Shown here: one piece after another, positions 52,251 through 60,367 of the stretch | Layout of the letters: the number at the start of each line of letters is the position of its first letter | Position numbering within the stretch: the stretch's first letter is position 1 | Assembly (NCBI RefSeq): GCF_000830005.1 | Contig: NZ_CP010407.1 | Location: 930,001-994,000, forward strand | Source of the DNA: Streptomyces vietnamensis | Lineage (GTDB): Bacteria > Actinomycetota > Actinomycetes > Streptomycetales > Streptomycetaceae | Length of the DNA stretch: 64,000 nucleotides | Direction of reading: 5' to 3' | Position numbers and translations under genes: made by a program | Notes under the pieces: model-generated | What the model was told of the DNA's origin: nothing | The model's database searches: none | What the model saw: only the letters and a program-made list of their open reading frames with translations

Positions 52251-53622
52251 ACGCGACGTCGAGCAGGGTCCGTTCGCTGCCGGGGCGGCCGGAGAACATG
52301 ACGCCGATGGGCAGCCCGTCGTCCGTCGCCCGGGTGCTGGGCAGCGAGATCGACGGGGTGCCGACGACGTTGTCGACCGGGGTGAACGTGACGTAGGCGA
52401 GGATCCGCTCGACGAGCGTCGCGTAGGGGACGGTCGGTGCGAGCCGGCCGATCGGCGGCGCGGGGTGGGCGAGGACCGGGCTGAGGAGCAGGTCGAGGCC
52501 CCGGAACGCCGCCGCGTACGCCACCTTGGTCTGCTTCAGGCGCCGCAGTACGCCCGGGGTGCGCCGCCAGTTCTCCAGGTACGTCGCGCGCAGCCCGCGG
52601 CTGAGGCCGTCCATGCGGTGCCGGTCGAACTCCGGGCCGAGGGTCCGGCCGGTGGCGCCGAGGAGGAACGACAGCATCCCCCAGTAGGTGAGGAAGTCCT
52701 CGGTGAAGCGCGGGTCGATGGCCACCTCGACCGGCTCGACGGTGTGGCCGAGCCGTTCGAGCCTCGTCGCCGTCTCCGTGACGGCCTCCCGGGTGGCGGG
52801 GTCGGAGGCGACGCCGTTCGGCGAGTCGAGGAGGAGTCCGATGCGGAGGCGTCGTCCGGAGGGGCCTTCGACCAGGCCCACGGGCGGCAGCTTCGGGTTG
52901 CGCCAGTGCGTCTCGGCGGCGGCGAGGAACGCGGCGGTGTCCCGTACGGAACGGCTCACGACGCCGTCGACGACGAGGTCCAGGGGCAGTCGGCGGCTCT
53001 GGTCGTTCGGCACGACCCGGCCGCGGGTCGGCTTGAGGCCGACGAGTCCGCAGCAGGCGGCGGGTATGCGTATGGAGCCGCCGCCGTCGTTGGCGTGGGC
53101 GATCGGGACCGCGCCGGCGGCGACGAGCGCCGCGCTGCCGCCCGAGGAACCGCCCGCCGAGTGGCCGGTGTTCCACGGGTTGCGGACGGGCTCCGCGGCC
53201 TCGTACTCCGTGGACGGGCTGAAGCCGAACTCGGGCAGCCGGGTCTTGCCGAGCACCGTGACGCCGCTGCTCAGGAACTGCCGGGCGAACGGCGCGTGCC
53301 GTCGGGCCGGTCCCGGGGTGAAGGCCGCGCTGCCGTGGCCGGTGGGCAGTCCCCGGTAGTCGGTGTTGTCCTTGACGAAGGTCGGGACGCCCGCGAAGGC
53401 GCCGCCCGTCGTCCCGGTGCCGTGCGCCGGGGCGTCCGCGTGCACCTGGACGGCGTGGAGCCGTTCCTCGACGGCCCGCACCCGCTCGGCCGCGTCCCTG
53501 GCGGCCTCGGCGGCGCCGACCTCGCCGCGGCGGATCGCCTCGGCGAGCCCGACGGCGTCGTGCTCTCCCAGGGTGTCGTCCCGGAAGGCGTGCACCCTGG
53601 TCCTTGCGTCGAAAGTCGTCAC
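52201..53622 (-). CDS. Amidase signature family hydrolase
   Basis: A 473-residue cytoplasmic enzyme with the Ser-cisSer-Lys triad regions: the Lys in AGVPTFVKDNTDYRGLPT, and HSAGGSSGGSAALVAAGAVP with GGGSIRIPAACCGLVGLKPT carrying the catalytic serines. Its length and motif spacing resemble 6-aminohexanoate-cyclic-dimer hydrolase-type amidases; the natural substrate is an unknown amide. ATG 53622 has no strong site but is the natural family start. A TACCGGTA-centred palindrome 43 bases upstream is a likely operator. The 3' end overlaps the SRPBCC gene by 50 bases. Confidence 0.92.
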   Translation of the reverse strand: MTTFDARTRVHAFRDDTLGEHDAVGLAEAIRRGEVGAAEAARDAAERVRAVEERLHAVQVHADAPAHGTGTTGGAFAGVPTFVKDNTDYRGLPTGHGSAAFTPGPARRHAPFARQFLSSGVTVLGKTRLPEFGFSPSTEYEAAEPVRNPWNTGHSAGGSSGGSAALVAAGAVPIAHANDGGGSIRIPAACCGLVGLKPTRGRVVPNDQSRRLPLDLVVDGVVSRSVRDTAAFLAAAETHWRNPKLPPVGLVEGPSGRRLRIGLLLDSPNGVASDPATREAVTETATRLERLGHTVEPVEVAIDPRFTEDFLTYWGMLSFLLGATGRTLGPEFDRHRMDGLSRGLRATYLENWRRTPGVLRRLKQTKVAYAAAFRGLDLLLSPVLAHPAPPIGRLAPTVPYATLVERILAYVTFTPVDNVVGTPSISLPSTRATDDGLPIGVMFSGRPGSERTLLDVAFTLEADRPFRRIQDDA

Positions 53623-53664
53623 CGTTGCCTCAGCCCCCGGCCGTGTGGATGGTCACCCCCATCA

Positions 53665-53682
53665 TTGCCTACCGGTAAGTAA
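53665..53682. promoter_or_regulatory. TetR-type palindrome upstream of amidase
   Basis: TTGCCTACCGGTAAGTAA is an 18-base palindrome with 14 of 18 matching positions around the TACCGGTA core. It is the most AT-rich point in the 100-base gap upstream of the amidase start. TACCGGTA centres are common in TetR-family operators. Confidence 0.5.
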
Positions 53683-53723
53683 CAGGCGAGGGGGCGGCGG
53701 GGGTCGGCGCCCATGGAGGGTCT

Positions 53724-54593
53724 TCACCTACGGGGCGTCTTCACCCGGCGGCGGTGACCCCAACGGGCGTTTCCCCGCCGTTTCCGTACGCGCGTCACAC
53801 GGGGCAGTTCCCCGTCGGCCAGGCGCCCGACGAGCGCGCCGCCGAACACGACGACGCCCACGGCGACGAGCCAGGTCTGGATGACGAGGAACGCGCCGAA
53901 CGGGCCGTACGTGACGGCGCTGGACGCGATCAGCGGGGAGAAGACGAGCCGGGAGAAGATCCTCAGCCCGAGCAGTCCGAGCGTGGTGCACACCGCTCCG
54001 GGCAGCAGGGCGAGCCACGCGATGCGGCCGCCGAGCAGCAGTCGCTGCGACCACCAGAAGAACAGGGTGCCGCTCAGCAGGGGGACCACCCCGTCGACCG
54101 GGGCCCCGTGCCAGAACGGGGCCACCGCGAACAGGTAGAGGACCCCGATGAGCACGGCGAGCCACAGCACCTGCCGCCACCGGGCCCGCCAGTGGGCCGG
54201 AGCGAGGTCCCAGACCTTCTCGTAACCGCTCTGCACCACCGTGCCGAACGTGAGGCCGAAGACGGCGAGCAGGGCGAGGCCGAGCGCCGTCGTGGTCCGC
54301 CGCACCTGGCCCGGCAGCGCGAACAGCCGCTCGATCTCGGCCCTGGCGGGCGCGGAGACCCCGATGCCGTCACCGAGCCACTGTGCGAAGCCCTTCCCGC
54401 CGCCCGCACCCGCCGCCGACACGACGATCAGGAGCGGCACCAGGGTGAGGAAGGCGAGCGCCGCGAACCCCAGCGAACGCTGCCAGAGATCGAGGTCCCT
54501 GACCGGCGCCCACCGGTGCCCGGCCCGGAAGCGGCGGATCGCGCTGCGCATCCGCCCGGCCCGGGGCCATCGCCCGGCGGGACGGAAAGCCAT
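53724..54593 (-). CDS. YihY/BrkB family inner-membrane protein
   Basis: A 289-residue protein with about six membrane helices. Family features include DLWQRSLGFAALAFLTLVPL near the N-terminus, FGLTFGTVVQSGYEKVWDLA in the middle and SSAVTYGPFGAFLVIQTWLV in the penultimate helix region. The C-terminus is strongly basic (RVRKRRGNARWGHRRRVKTP). Once misnamed ribonuclease BN, the family's role is unclear (virulence-associated or transporter-like). The gene follows the DUF6766 gene on the same strand after 111 bases and could be co-transcribed. Confidence 0.87.
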   Translation of the reverse strand: MAFRPAGRWPRAGRMRSAIRRFRAGHRWAPVRDLDLWQRSLGFAALAFLTLVPLLIVVSAAGAGGGKGFAQWLGDGIGVSAPARAEIERLFALPGQVRRTTTALGLALLAVFGLTFGTVVQSGYEKVWDLAPAHWRARWRQVLWLAVLIGVLYLFAVAPFWHGAPVDGVVPLLSGTLFFWWSQRLLLGGRIAWLALLPGAVCTTLGLLGLRIFSRLVFSPLIASSAVTYGPFGAFLVIQTWLVAVGVVVFGGALVGRLADGELPRVTRVRKRRGNARWGHRRRVKTPRR

Positions 54594-54704
54594 CCTTCCA
54601 CGGTAGAACCGCGCCGCCCCGCCAACCAGCCGGTCGCCCCGCCCGGGTGTCCGGCCCCCACCGCTCGGCCGGTCCGCCGCCGCTCGGGTGTCCGGCCCCG
54701 CCTG

Positions 54705-55400
54705 TCAGCCCTCGATGCCGGTGGCCTCGTGCGCGGCGCCGACGGGCTTGGACTCGGGCGAGCCGCGCTGGCGCAGGTAGACGGAGAGGATGGCCATGGC
54801 CGCCACGGCGAGGAGTTCCGACTGCCAGTTCTGCAGGGACCGGTTCCAGAAGTCGGCGGAGGCGAGGTAGGAGTGCCAGCTGACGGGGGCCTGGAGCTGC
54901 CGCAGCCGCAGTTCGTTGGAGGCGGCGGTGCCGGAGATCGACTGCGCCAGCCAGGACAGCAGGAAGAAGACGGCCATGACGAGGCCGAGTGACCGGGAGT
55001 AGAGGGCCTGCCGCCAGTCCTTCGTACCGGCCCAGCGGGGCGAGTCGGGCCGGGTGTGGTCACCCATGTGCTGTTCGCGCTCGCTCTCCGTGCCCGCCTT
55101 GTGCAGCTCCTTGGACTCCGGGGAGCCGCGCTGGAGCAGATAGACCGTGCCGAAGATGTAGAGGAAGAACTGCAGGAACTCCGACTGCCAGTTCTCGGTG
55201 ACGTCGACGGCGAAGTCCGAGGACGCCAGGTACGCGCCGAGGCCGATCTGCTGGAGGCCCTCGACGGCGAGCTGTTCGTTGAACTCCGCGCGCCCGGCGA
55301 CCGCCTGGGCGCCCAGGACGACCAGGAACGCCAGACCGAAACCGAGGGTGAGGCTGTTCGAGCGCCAGAATCCGCCCTTCGGGGCCCGGTCGGCCGTCAC
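54705..55400 (-). CDS. DUF6766 membrane protein with internal duplication
   Basis: A 231-residue protein made of two similar halves. Each half has a membrane helix (SLTLGFGLAFLVVLGAQAVA; RSLGLVMAVFFLLSWLAQSI), a polar segment with YLASSDF or YLASADF, NWQSE, a second helix, and a closing RGSPESK. The duplicated RGSPESK and NWQSE motifs define the family as I know it (DUF6766). The start is GTG 55400, which overlaps the stop of a 27-residue peptide gene (GTGA). Function is unknown; the motif-bearing loops probably face the same side of the membrane. Confidence 0.83.
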   Translation of the reverse strand: MTADRAPKGGFWRSNSLTLGFGLAFLVVLGAQAVAGRAEFNEQLAVEGLQQIGLGAYLASSDFAVDVTENWQSEFLQFFLYIFGTVYLLQRGSPESKELHKAGTESEREQHMGDHTRPDSPRWAGTKDWRQALYSRSLGLVMAVFFLLSWLAQSISGTAASNELRLRQLQAPVSWHSYLASADFWNRSLQNWQSELLAVAAMAILSVYLRQRGSPESKPVGAAHEATGIEG

Positions 55401-55480
55401 CGGTGCAGCGCTCCGATCGCGCTGAAGTAGGCGAGTCCGCCCACGATGGTCACCACGCACACGACGAACAGCGTCCTCAT
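55397..55480 (-). CDS. 27-residue single-helix membrane peptide
   Basis: ATG 55480 to TGA 55397 encodes a peptide that begins MRTLFVVCVVTIVGGLAYFS and ends in GALHR: one hydrophobic helix with a basic end. GGGGGCGTGAC lies just upstream. The start lies 1 base after the lipoprotein stop, and the stop overlaps the DUF6766 start as GTGA, so it sits in a fully coupled three-gene operon, which is strong support for translation. It may be a subunit or regulator of the DUF6766 protein (inference). Confidence 0.65.
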   Translation of the reverse strand: MRTLFVVCVVTIVGGLAYFSAIGALHR

Positions 55481-55481
55481 G

Positions 55482-55880
55482 TCACGCCCCCTTCAGTGCG
55501 CAGTGGTACGGCATGTCGCCCTCTTCGGGCGTGCATCCGGCGGCGGTGACCCGCCAGCCCTCGTCGAACTCCGAGAGGAACAGGACGTCGCCGTCGAGGC
55601 GCAGCAGCGCCTGCCGGCCGTAGACGTCCACGCTCCGCACGGCGCCGCCGCGCGGCAGCCCCTGGGACGGGAGTGCCTTCGCGCACGGCTTCTTCTCCCC
55701 CTCTTCGAGCTGCTCGCGGCTCTCGGGGGCGAGCAGTCCGCACGCGACGGCGAAGTTTCCGGCGGCGAGGGACTCCTCGAAGAACCTGCCCGCACCGGTC
55801 GCACCGTCCAGGCGGGCCTGTGGTGCGCCGCAGGCGGACAGGACGACCACGGCCGTCGTCACTCCGAGGAACAGGGGCAC
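55482..55880 (-). CDS. Small secreted lipoprotein
   Basis: A 132-residue protein with a short signal peptide (VPLFLGVTTAVVVLSAC) ending in the lipobox LSAC, Cys at residue 17. The mature domain is about 115 residues (FFEESLAAGNFAVACGLLAP, VRSVDVYGRQALLRLDGDVL, EFDEGWRVTAAGCTPEEGD), an NTF2-like or DUF4878-like alpha/beta pattern with two to four Cys. GTG 55880 is chosen because GGAG lies seven bases upstream; longer starts would bury the signal peptide. It is the first gene of the operon with the 27-residue peptide and DUF6766. Confidence 0.8.
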   Translation of the reverse strand: MPLFLGVTTAVVVLSACGAPQARLDGATGAGRFFEESLAAGNFAVACGLLAPESREQLEEGEKKPCAKALPSQGLPRGGAVRSVDVYGRQALLRLDGDVLFLSEFDEGWRVTAAGCTPEEGDMPYHCALKGA

Positions 55881-56030
55881 TCTCACGCTCCCAGCCTGCC
55901 CGTGCGGGCCGCGGCGGCAAGGGCCGGGCGGCCGAATGGCCGGACGCCTCACCTGTTCGGGTCACCGTGGATGACGACGTGCGGGCGCCGGGGGCGCACG
56001 AGACCATGGAGGCGGAGGAGAGGTGCCGCC

Positions 56031-56384
56031 ATGAGTGAGTTCGACATCTGGAACTACCGCCCGAGCACCGGGTACCGGCAGGGGGTCGATCTCGTCGGCT
56101 ACAAGGTCGAGGCCACGGACGGCACCATCGGGAAGGTCGACCGGCACACCGAGGACGTCGACTCGTCCCATCTGGTCGTCGACGTCGGCGCCTGGATCTT
56201 CGGCCGGCGCGTGCTCCTTCCGGCCGGGACCATCGAGCTGATCGACACCGCCGAGGAGAAGGTGTACGTCGACCGCACGAAGGACCAGATCAAGGACGCC
56301 CCGGACTTCGACGAGGCGAAGTACTCCGAGGAGCCCGCCTACCTGGAGCAGTTCGCCCGGTACTACGGTCAGCCGCACATGTGA
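56031..56384 (+). CDS. PRC-barrel domain protein
   Basis: A 117-residue soluble protein. The PRC-barrel spans about 18-75 (VDLVGYKVEATDGTIGKVDR, then SSHLVVDVGAWIFGRRVLLP and AGTIELID), followed by a polar C-terminal segment (VYVDRTKDQIKDAPDF) with an aromatic end (YLEQFARYYGQPHM). Such stand-alone proteins in Streptomyces have unknown, probably protein- or RNA-binding, roles. ATG 56031 has GGAGGAGAGG upstream. It is divergent from the lipoprotein operon and convergent with the MFS gene. Confidence 0.92.
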   Translation: MSEFDIWNYRPSTGYRQGVDLVGYKVEATDGTIGKVDRHTEDVDSSHLVVDVGAWIFGRRVLLPAGTIELIDTAEEKVYVDRTKDQIKDAPDFDEAKYSEEPAYLEQFARYYGQPHM

Positions 56385-56431
56385 GGTGTCGACGGGGGCG
56401 GGCAGGGTGAGGGTGCGCCGGCCGGGGTGCG

Positions 56432-57613
56432 TCAGGCGCGGGAGCCCTCCGTCCGCCGGTCGCGCCAGGCCGGCACGAGAGCCGTGAGCATCAGTGCGGC
56501 GGTGAGGGCGAAGGCCGCCGGGTAGCCGGTCCGGCCCGCGAGGATCCCGAAGCCGACGGCCCCGACGCCCATGCCGGCGTCGAAGGCGAAGTTCCACAGG
56601 GCGCTGACGGTTCCGTATCCGGAGGCGGGGACCCGCGCGTACATCAGCGTCAGGGTGGCGTTCTGCGTGATGCCGAAGCCGACTCCGAACAGGGTCACAC
56701 CGACGACGACGGCCACCGGACTGTGGGTCAGGGCGGTGAGCAGCGTCCCCGCGGCCGCGGCGACGAGGCCGGGCAGGAGGAGTACGGCGGGACCGTGCCG
56801 GTCGCCGTGCCGGCCGGCGACCCAGCGGGCTGCGGTCGATGCCGTGGACTGGGCGAACAGGGCCGCCGCGACGACGCCCGCGGAGGCCGAAGGGACGGCG
56901 AGGGGAAGGAAGGTGACGAGGATTCCGGCGGCGAGCGCGGTCGCCGCGAACACGAGGGTGGGCCGGGACAGCGCGGCCGTCCGGAGCCCGGCCGTCACCC
57001 CGATCGCCCGCTCCGAGGCCGGTTCGCGGTCCGGCAGGCCCGGCACCGAGACGACGGCGGCCAGCGCGGCCACGGCTCCGGCGGCGAAGACCGGCCCGTA
57101 CCCCACGTGCGCCGCCAGCCACACCCCCAGCGGCAGCGCCACCAGGGACGGCACCCCGGACACGATGCCGACCAGGGCCAGCCCCTCCCCGCGGCGCTCG
57201 GCCGGGATGAGCGAGGCCGTCAGGGCTCCGCCCGCGACGACCGTGAACGCGAAGCCGAGGCCGCGCAGGACGCAGACCGCCGTGATCCAGACCGGGCTCC
57301 CGGACGCGGAGAGCGCGAACGCGGGCGCCCCGAGGAGGACGAGGCCCGCCACCAGCGCGAGGCGGTAGCCGAAGCGGGCGACGAACCGGGGGGTGGCCAG
57401 CTCGCCCCCGACGGTGGCCAGCATCAGCGCGCCGGTGGTGAGCCCGGCGGCGCTGCCGTGGCCGCCGCCGGCCTCCTCGGCGTAGAGGGGGACGACCGAC
57501 AGGAGCAGATAGAAGCTCGTCGAGGCGCCGATGATCGAGACGAAACGCAGCAGCAGGGGCCGCGTCACCAGGGGCGGCCGCGAACCGGCGCCCTCCGCTT
57601 GTGAGTTGAGCAT
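56432..57613 (-). CDS. MFS transporter (12 helices)
   Basis: A 393-residue major facilitator protein with about 12 membrane helices. It resembles sugar-efflux or drug-efflux MFS proteins; a motif-A-like sequence TPRFVARFGYRLALVAGLVL follows helix 2, and a second loop AARWVAGRHGDRHGPAVLLL follows helix 8. ATG 57613 is preferred; GTG 57622 adds three residues. It is divergent from the MocR regulator gene across 55 bases containing an 8-base inverted repeat, so it is almost certainly a target of that regulator and exports or imports a compound linked to it. Confidence 0.9.
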   Translation of the reverse strand: MLNSQAEGAGSRPPLVTRPLLLRFVSIIGASTSFYLLLSVVPLYAEEAGGGHGSAAGLTTGALMLATVGGELATPRFVARFGYRLALVAGLVLLGAPAFALSASGSPVWITAVCVLRGLGFAFTVVAGGALTASLIPAERRGEGLALVGIVSGVPSLVALPLGVWLAAHVGYGPVFAAGAVAALAAVVSVPGLPDREPASERAIGVTAGLRTAALSRPTLVFAATALAAGILVTFLPLAVPSASAGVVAAALFAQSTASTAARWVAGRHGDRHGPAVLLLPGLVAAAAGTLLTALTHSPVAVVVGVTLFGVGFGITQNATLTLMYARVPASGYGTVSALWNFAFDAGMGVGAVGFGILAGRTGYPAAFALTAALMLTALVPAWRDRRTEGSRA

Positions 57614-57622
57614 CTTGGTCAC

Positions 57623-57654
57623 CCGACGACGCTATGGTCCCGGCTGGTCGTCGG
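57623..57654. promoter_or_regulatory. Inverted repeat in the MFS-MocR divergent promoter
   Basis: CCGACGAC (57623-57630) and GTCGTCGG (57647-57654) are perfect 8-base arms with a 16-base spacer, filling the 55-base gap. TAAGAT (57655-57660) follows directly and could be the -10 of the MocR gene, with its ATG 8 bases further on. A MocR dimer bound here would control both genes. Confidence 0.6.
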
Positions 57655-57668
57655 TAAGATCCGATTCC

Positions 57669-59081
57669 ATGCCTCTGGAGTGGTCCGGTCTGTCGCCCGA
57701 GCTGCTCCTCGTCGTCGACCGGGACAGCGGCGAGCCCCTGCGGTCCCAGCTGGAACTCGGGCTGCGGGACGCGATCCGGACCGGGCGGCTCGGGGTCGGC
57801 GAACGGCTGCCGTCCTCCCGTGAGTTCGCCCGCATGCTCGGGGTGTCGCGCGGGCTCGTGCAGGAGTGCTACGCCCAGCTCCAGGCCGAGGGATACCTCG
57901 TGACACGCGTCGGCTCCGCCACCCGGGTCGCCACCGGCGCGGGGGCACCGCCGGCGCCCGCGTCACCGCCCTCGGCGCCGCCCCGCCTCCTGGCCGACTT
58001 CACCTGGGGCGTCCCGGACCTGGGCTCCTTCCCGCTCGCCGACTGGCTGTGGGCCACCCGCGAGGCGGGCCGCGCCATGCCGACGTCGGCGCTCGGATAC
58101 GGAGACCCGCGCGGCAGCGCGGAGTTGCGCGACGTACTCGCCGGATACCTGCGGCGCGTGCGCGCCGCCGCGGCGGATCCGGAACGGACCGTGATCTGCT
58201 CCGGCTATGCGCAGGGCCTCGGTCTCGCCCTGCGCGCGCTGGCCGGGACGGGCGTCCGCACGGTGGCGTACGAGGATCCGGGCTCACCGGCCACGGTCTC
58301 CTCCGCCGCGTCCTGGGCGGGCATGTCGGCGGTCCCCGTACCGGTCGACGAGCGCGGCGTCGACGTACGGGCGCTCGCCGCGACCGATGCCCGCGCCGTC
58401 GTCGTGACTCCCGCACACCAGTGGCCCACCGGCGTCGCCCTGGCGCCCGAGCGGCGGCTCGCGCTGATCGAGTGGGCCAGGAGCCGGGACGCGGTGATCA
58501 TCGAGGACGACTACGACGCCGAATTCCGCTACGACCGGGTGCCGGTGGGCGCCCTGCAGGGACTCGCCGCCGACCGGGTGATCTCCCTGGGCACGGTGAG
58601 CAAGTCCCTCGCGCCGGCGCTGCGCATCGGCTGGATGCTCTGTCCCGCTGCGCTCACCGGGACGATCGTCGAGCAGAAGCAGCTGAGCGACCGCGGCTCG
58701 CCCACCCTCGACCAGCTCGCCCTCGCGCGACTGATCGAGTCCGGCCGCTTCGACCGGCACCTGCGCCGGATGCGGGCGACGTACGCGGCACGGCGCACGA
58801 CCCTGGTGGCGGCGCTCGCCGAGCACGCCCCCGAGGTCGGGGTGACCGGTCTCGCGGCCGGCTTCCACGCGGTCGCCCACCTCGCCGGACCGGCCGACGA
58901 GCAGGCCCTCGTCGCCGCGGCCCGCGCCCGGTCGGTCGGCCTCTACGGCATGAGCGCCTGCCGCGCCTCGCGAGCGGCCGAGCCGGGGCCGGTGCGGCTG
59001 GTCCTGGGCTTCGGCAACGTCGGCGAGCGCGCCGTCGCGGCGGGCGTCGCGGCGGTCGGCGACCTGCTCAGGGGCCGTTAG
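57669..59081 (+). CDS. MocR/PdxR-type regulator (GntR helix-turn-helix plus aminotransferase domain)
   Basis: A 470-residue chimera. The GntR winged helix (about 15-85) contains LRDAIRTGRLGVGERLPSSR and FARMLGVSRGLVQECYAQLQ; the fold-type I aminotransferase-like domain (about 115-470) contains PTSALGYGDPRGSAELRDVL, VIIEDDYDAEFRYDR and the PLP lysine in SLGTVSKSLAPALRIGW. MocR regulators use PLP to sense vitamin B6, amino acids or related metabolites. ATG 57669 has no ribosome-binding site; a -10-like TAAGAT lies 8 bases upstream, suggesting a leaderless mRNA. It is divergent from an MFS transporter gene, its likely target. Confidence 0.93.
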   Translation: MPLEWSGLSPELLLVVDRDSGEPLRSQLELGLRDAIRTGRLGVGERLPSSREFARMLGVSRGLVQECYAQLQAEGYLVTRVGSATRVATGAGAPPAPASPPSAPPRLLADFTWGVPDLGSFPLADWLWATREAGRAMPTSALGYGDPRGSAELRDVLAGYLRRVRAAAADPERTVICSGYAQGLGLALRALAGTGVRTVAYEDPGSPATVSSAASWAGMSAVPVPVDERGVDVRALAATDARAVVVTPAHQWPTGVALAPERRLALIEWARSRDAVIIEDDYDAEFRYDRVPVGALQGLAADRVISLGTVSKSLAPALRIGWMLCPAALTGTIVEQKQLSDRGSPTLDQLALARLIESGRFDRHLRRMRATYAARRTTLVAALAEHAPEVGVTGLAAGFHAVAHLAGPADEQALVAAARARSVGLYGMSACRASRAAEPGPVRLVLGFGNVGERAVAAGVAAVGDLLRGR

Positions 59082-59216
59082 TCCGTCCTTCGGCGGCCGG
59101 GCCCTCGGAGCGGTTCGAAAAAACTTCGCCGGGAGGCGAATCCTCTCGGGACCTCCCCGTCTCTTATGTGCGTACCGGTCGAACGGACCGGACGGAACCG
59201 GGAGGAAACAGCAATC

Positions 59217-59306
59217 ATGGTCACTGCCCTCATCGTGGTCGGCGTGGTGCTCGTGGGTACGTGCAGCTGGCACCTGATGCGGCGCTTCAACAAGAGCCGG
59301 AGCTGA
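59217..59306 (+). CDS. 29-residue single-helix membrane peptide
   Basis: ATG 59217 follows GGAGG (59201-59205) by eleven bases, and the ORF encodes a peptide beginning MVTALIVVGVVLVGTCSWHL with a basic tail (MRRFNKSRS). It forms one hydrophobic helix with a Cys inside and positive residues at the end. It ends 41 bases before the ECF sigma gene on the same strand, so the two may be co-transcribed. A TTCGCC-GGGA-GGCGAA hairpin (59125-59140) lies upstream. Support is the clear Shine-Dalgarno sequence and helix pattern; homology is untested. Confidence 0.55.
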   Translation: MVTALIVVGVVLVGTCSWHLMRRFNKSRS

Positions 59307-59347
59307 CCGGCGCCTGCGCGCGGGGCGCCTTCGGATATGAGTAGCGC

Positions 59348-59953
59348 ATGAACCAACGCTTCCCCTGGCCCGACGAGCGGCTCATCAAGGCCGCTCAGAA
59401 CGGCGACGTCACGTCGCTCACCACCGTCGTCATGGAATCGCAGCCGCACGTGCGCAAGTTCGCCCTCTCGCTGTGCGCCTCGCCGCAGGACGCGGAGGAC
59501 GCGGCACAGGAGGCGCTGATCATCCTCTACCGGAAGATCGGCACTTTGCGGGCCACCGGTGCGCTCGCCTCATGGATGTTCCGGATCGTGCGCAACGAGT
59601 GCCTCCGGCAGGTACGGCTGCTCGTCGCACGACGTGACGAGGCGTCGGCCGAACCGGAGGCATGTGCGGAACCGTCCGCCGAGGAGGCGGTGCTGTACCG
59701 GCTGGAGGTGGAGCGGATCGCGGCCGCGGTCAGCGCCCTTCCCCGTGACCAACGACAGGTCCTGATCATGCGTGACGTCCAGGGCCTGTCCGGCAGGACC
59801 GTCGCCCATGCGCTCGGTCTGAGCACCGCCGCGATGAAGTCGCGGCTGCACCGGGCACGGGCGGCACTGCGTCACGCGCTGGAAGCGACCGACCAGTCAT
59901 CAGATCAAGCCGTCGACAGACCAGTCGAAGGAGACTCACGACCATGGCCATGA
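59348..59953 (+). CDS. ECF-type RNA polymerase sigma factor
   Basis: A 201-residue sigma factor. Region 2 (about 25-95) contains DAEDAAQEALIILYRKIGTL and LASWMFRIVRNECLRQVRLL; region 4 (about 125-180) contains LPRDQRQVLIMRDVQGLSGR and LGLSTAAMKSRLHRARAALR. The C-terminal tail (ATDQSSDQAVDRPVEGDSRP) is polar. The stop overlaps the start of a Cys-containing membrane protein by 10 bases, so the two are coupled. No zinc-type anti-sigma gene is nearby; the membrane partner is the candidate regulator. Confidence 0.92.
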   Translation: MNQRFPWPDERLIKAAQNGDVTSLTTVVMESQPHVRKFALSLCASPQDAEDAAQEALIILYRKIGTLRATGALASWMFRIVRNECLRQVRLLVARRDEASAEPEACAEPSAEEAVLYRLEVERIAAAVSALPRDQRQVLIMRDVQGLSGRTVAHALGLSTAAMKSRLHRARAALRHALEATDQSSDQAVDRPVEGDSRPWP

Positions 59954-60345
59954 CCATGACCACCCTGAACATCGCGAAGCCCCCCGAGGACGCGAAGGCC
60001 CCGGTCATCGCGCCCTCCGTGGGGTCCGCGCCCTCCGTGGCGTCCGCACCGTCCGCGGCATCCGCACCGCCCCCGGCGCCGAACTTCGCCAGCAAGTCCG
60101 TCCCGCGCCATCTGGCGCGCGGTGTCATCGGTTTCGGGCTGATCATCGGCTCGATCGCCCTGGTGCCCGTCGCCGGCCCGGCCGCCCTGCTCGCGGCCCC
60201 GCTGGCCCTGGTCGCCTTCCGCGGCTGCCCCACCTGCTGGATGGTAGGCCTGGCGCAGACCGTCTCCCGGGGCCGTCTGGAGCGCCGGTGCGTGGACGGC
60301 GTCTGCACCCTCACCAAGGCGCAGCCGGAGGCGAAAACCCACTGA
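59944..60345 (+). CDS. Two-helix Cys-containing membrane protein coupled to ECF sigma (YgaP/DUF2892-like)
   Basis: A 133-residue protein. A low-complexity Ala/Pro/Ser N-terminus (1-50, SAPSxA repeats) leads to two membrane helices (about 58-77 and 78-93; GVIGFGLIIGSIALVPVAGP), followed directly by RGCPTCWMVGLAQTVSRG with C95 and C98, and later C116 and C121 (CVDGVC). The helix pair plus RGCPxCW resembles the membrane domain of YgaP/DUF2892 proteins. Two close cysteine pairs suggest redox or metal sensing. Being coupled to the sigma factor, it is a candidate membrane anti-sigma or target (inference). Confidence 0.75.
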   Translation: MAMTMTTLNIAKPPEDAKAPVIAPSVGSAPSVASAPSAASAPPPAPNFASKSVPRHLARGVIGFGLIIGSIALVPVAGPAALLAAPLALVAFRGCPTCWMVGLAQTVSRGRLERRCVDGVCTLTKAQPEAKTH

Positions 60346-60367
60346 ACCTCCTGCCCCGGCCCGGCCT

